DNA from: Achromobacter sp. MFA1 R4
Lineage (GTDB): Bacteria; Pseudomonadota; Gammaproteobacteria; Burkholderiales; Burkholderiaceae_B
DNA: 64,000 bases
Assembly: GCF_900156745.1 (NCBI RefSeq)
Contig: NZ_LT707065.1
Location: forward strand, 1,922,001 to 1,986,000
Reading direction: 5' to 3'
Made by a program: the position numbers and the translations under genes. The notes below the pieces were generated by a model. It searched no databases. It was not told where the DNA came from and saw only the letters and a program-made list of their open reading frames with translations. This document shows positions 63,720-64,000 of this stretch, one piece after another; the first letter of the stretch is position 1; the number at the start of each line of letters is the position of its first letter.

Positions 63720-63992
63720 TTAGGTCTCAGCTTCAAGTCGCTCGCACTCACAGGACAAAGCCTGACCTCCACAGGAAGGGCAGCGCTCGATATCGCAGCT
63801 TGGCACGTGAAACTGCCCCCTGAGTACACCGCAGTCTCCGCAGGGGCCGTATTGCGAAAGTGTCTCACCAGGTTCGTCACCGTAACGAATTCGCGGCACT
63901 TTCTTGATAACCTCGTAGTACCGGATGTACTGCGCTTTCTCGATTCGCCGGGGCCAGTATGAAGCCACCATGTGACCGTTGTACTCTGTCAT
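63720..63992 (-). CDS. Small Cys-rich (zinc-ribbon-like) hypothetical protein
   Basis: A 90-aa soluble protein (begins [20 protein letters not shown]). Its C-terminal half has clustered cysteines: [19 protein letters not shown] and LSCECE, consistent with one or two zinc sites. No function recognised; similar short proteins occur in mobile or phage-derived DNA, from memory. The start ATG 63992 has a weak GGTGAG upstream. It lies outside the right direct repeat, convergent with the RT gene. Confidence 0.6.
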   Translation of the reverse strand: MTEYNGHMVASYWPRRIEKAQYIRYYEVIKKVPRIRYGDEPGETLSQYGPCGDCGVLRGQFHVPSCDIERCPSCGGQALSCECERLEAET

Positions 63993-64000
63993 CTCACCGT

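Noticed and set aside
1..64000. CRISPR array or prophage
   Set aside because: No regularly spaced repeats were seen and no capsid, portal, terminase or integrase genes; the only mobile traces are the IS256 relic and the RT/ATPase island.

Overview
The window looks like chromosomal DNA from a high-GC betaproteobacterium of the Alcaligenaceae (Achromobacter/Bordetella type). The evidence is the strong GCC/CTG/CGC codon preference, the argS-SPOR-dsbA order, the prfC, rpoN, bfr/bfd and leuA sequences, and a leucine-degradation (liu) cluster under a MerR-type LiuR. This placement is inferred from protein resemblance; no search was run. I see no rRNA, tRNA or CRISPR array.

Layout. 1-2641: end of a double-NBD peptide-type ABC ATPase and an amidohydrolase. 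2734-9730: DUF945 protein, RhlE helicase, LysE exporter, PrfC, a secreted protein and bacterioferritin. 10145-16767: EamA/LysR divergent pair, Bfd, RpoN, a membrane protein, then leuA behind a probable leucine-rich leader peptide. 16857-24625: amidase, then a LacI regulator, GpdQ-like phosphodiesterase and ugpC-B-A-E-like importer with matching LacI-type operators. 24705-33920: housekeeping (DUF1840, argS, SPOR, dsbA) and assorted metabolism (amino-acid-type binding protein, hydrolase, cystathionine beta-lyase, nitroreductase, LysE). 33980-44357: MBL hydrolase, LiuR, YnfA, isovaleryl-CoA dehydrogenase, AceK, thiolase and both methylcrotonyl-CoA carboxylase subunits, with two LiuR-type palindromes. 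44508-53609: MFS exporter, a second EamA/LysR pair, small secreted proteins, an orphan BrnA-like antitoxin, an IS256 transposase remnant and a Tat-exported carotenoid oxygenase. 53675-56928: a catalase-like haem protein with cytochrome b561, divergent from an ECF sigma/anti-sigma pair, with mirror-image ECF promoters between them.

57029-57610 holds a small gene whose roughly 240-nt leader carries two sense elements and their complements. The layout matches phage P1 C4 antisense RNA and overlaps the ribosome-binding site.

57613-63720 is visibly foreign: lower GC, different codon use, and a 15-bp direct repeat near each end. It encodes two co-directional proteins. The first is a ~1305-aa Rad50/SMC-like ATPase (Walker A, CPVC zinc-hook-like motif, Walker B, H-loop) whose C-terminus carries two tandem LexA/S24-like modules, the second with a possible intact Ser-Lys dyad. 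The second is a 557-aa reverse transcriptase of the Abi/unknown-group (UG) kind with YVDD and a helical C-terminus. This pair is the best candidate in the window for an undescribed system, probably anti-phage. The window ends in a small Cys-rich protein on the opposite strand.
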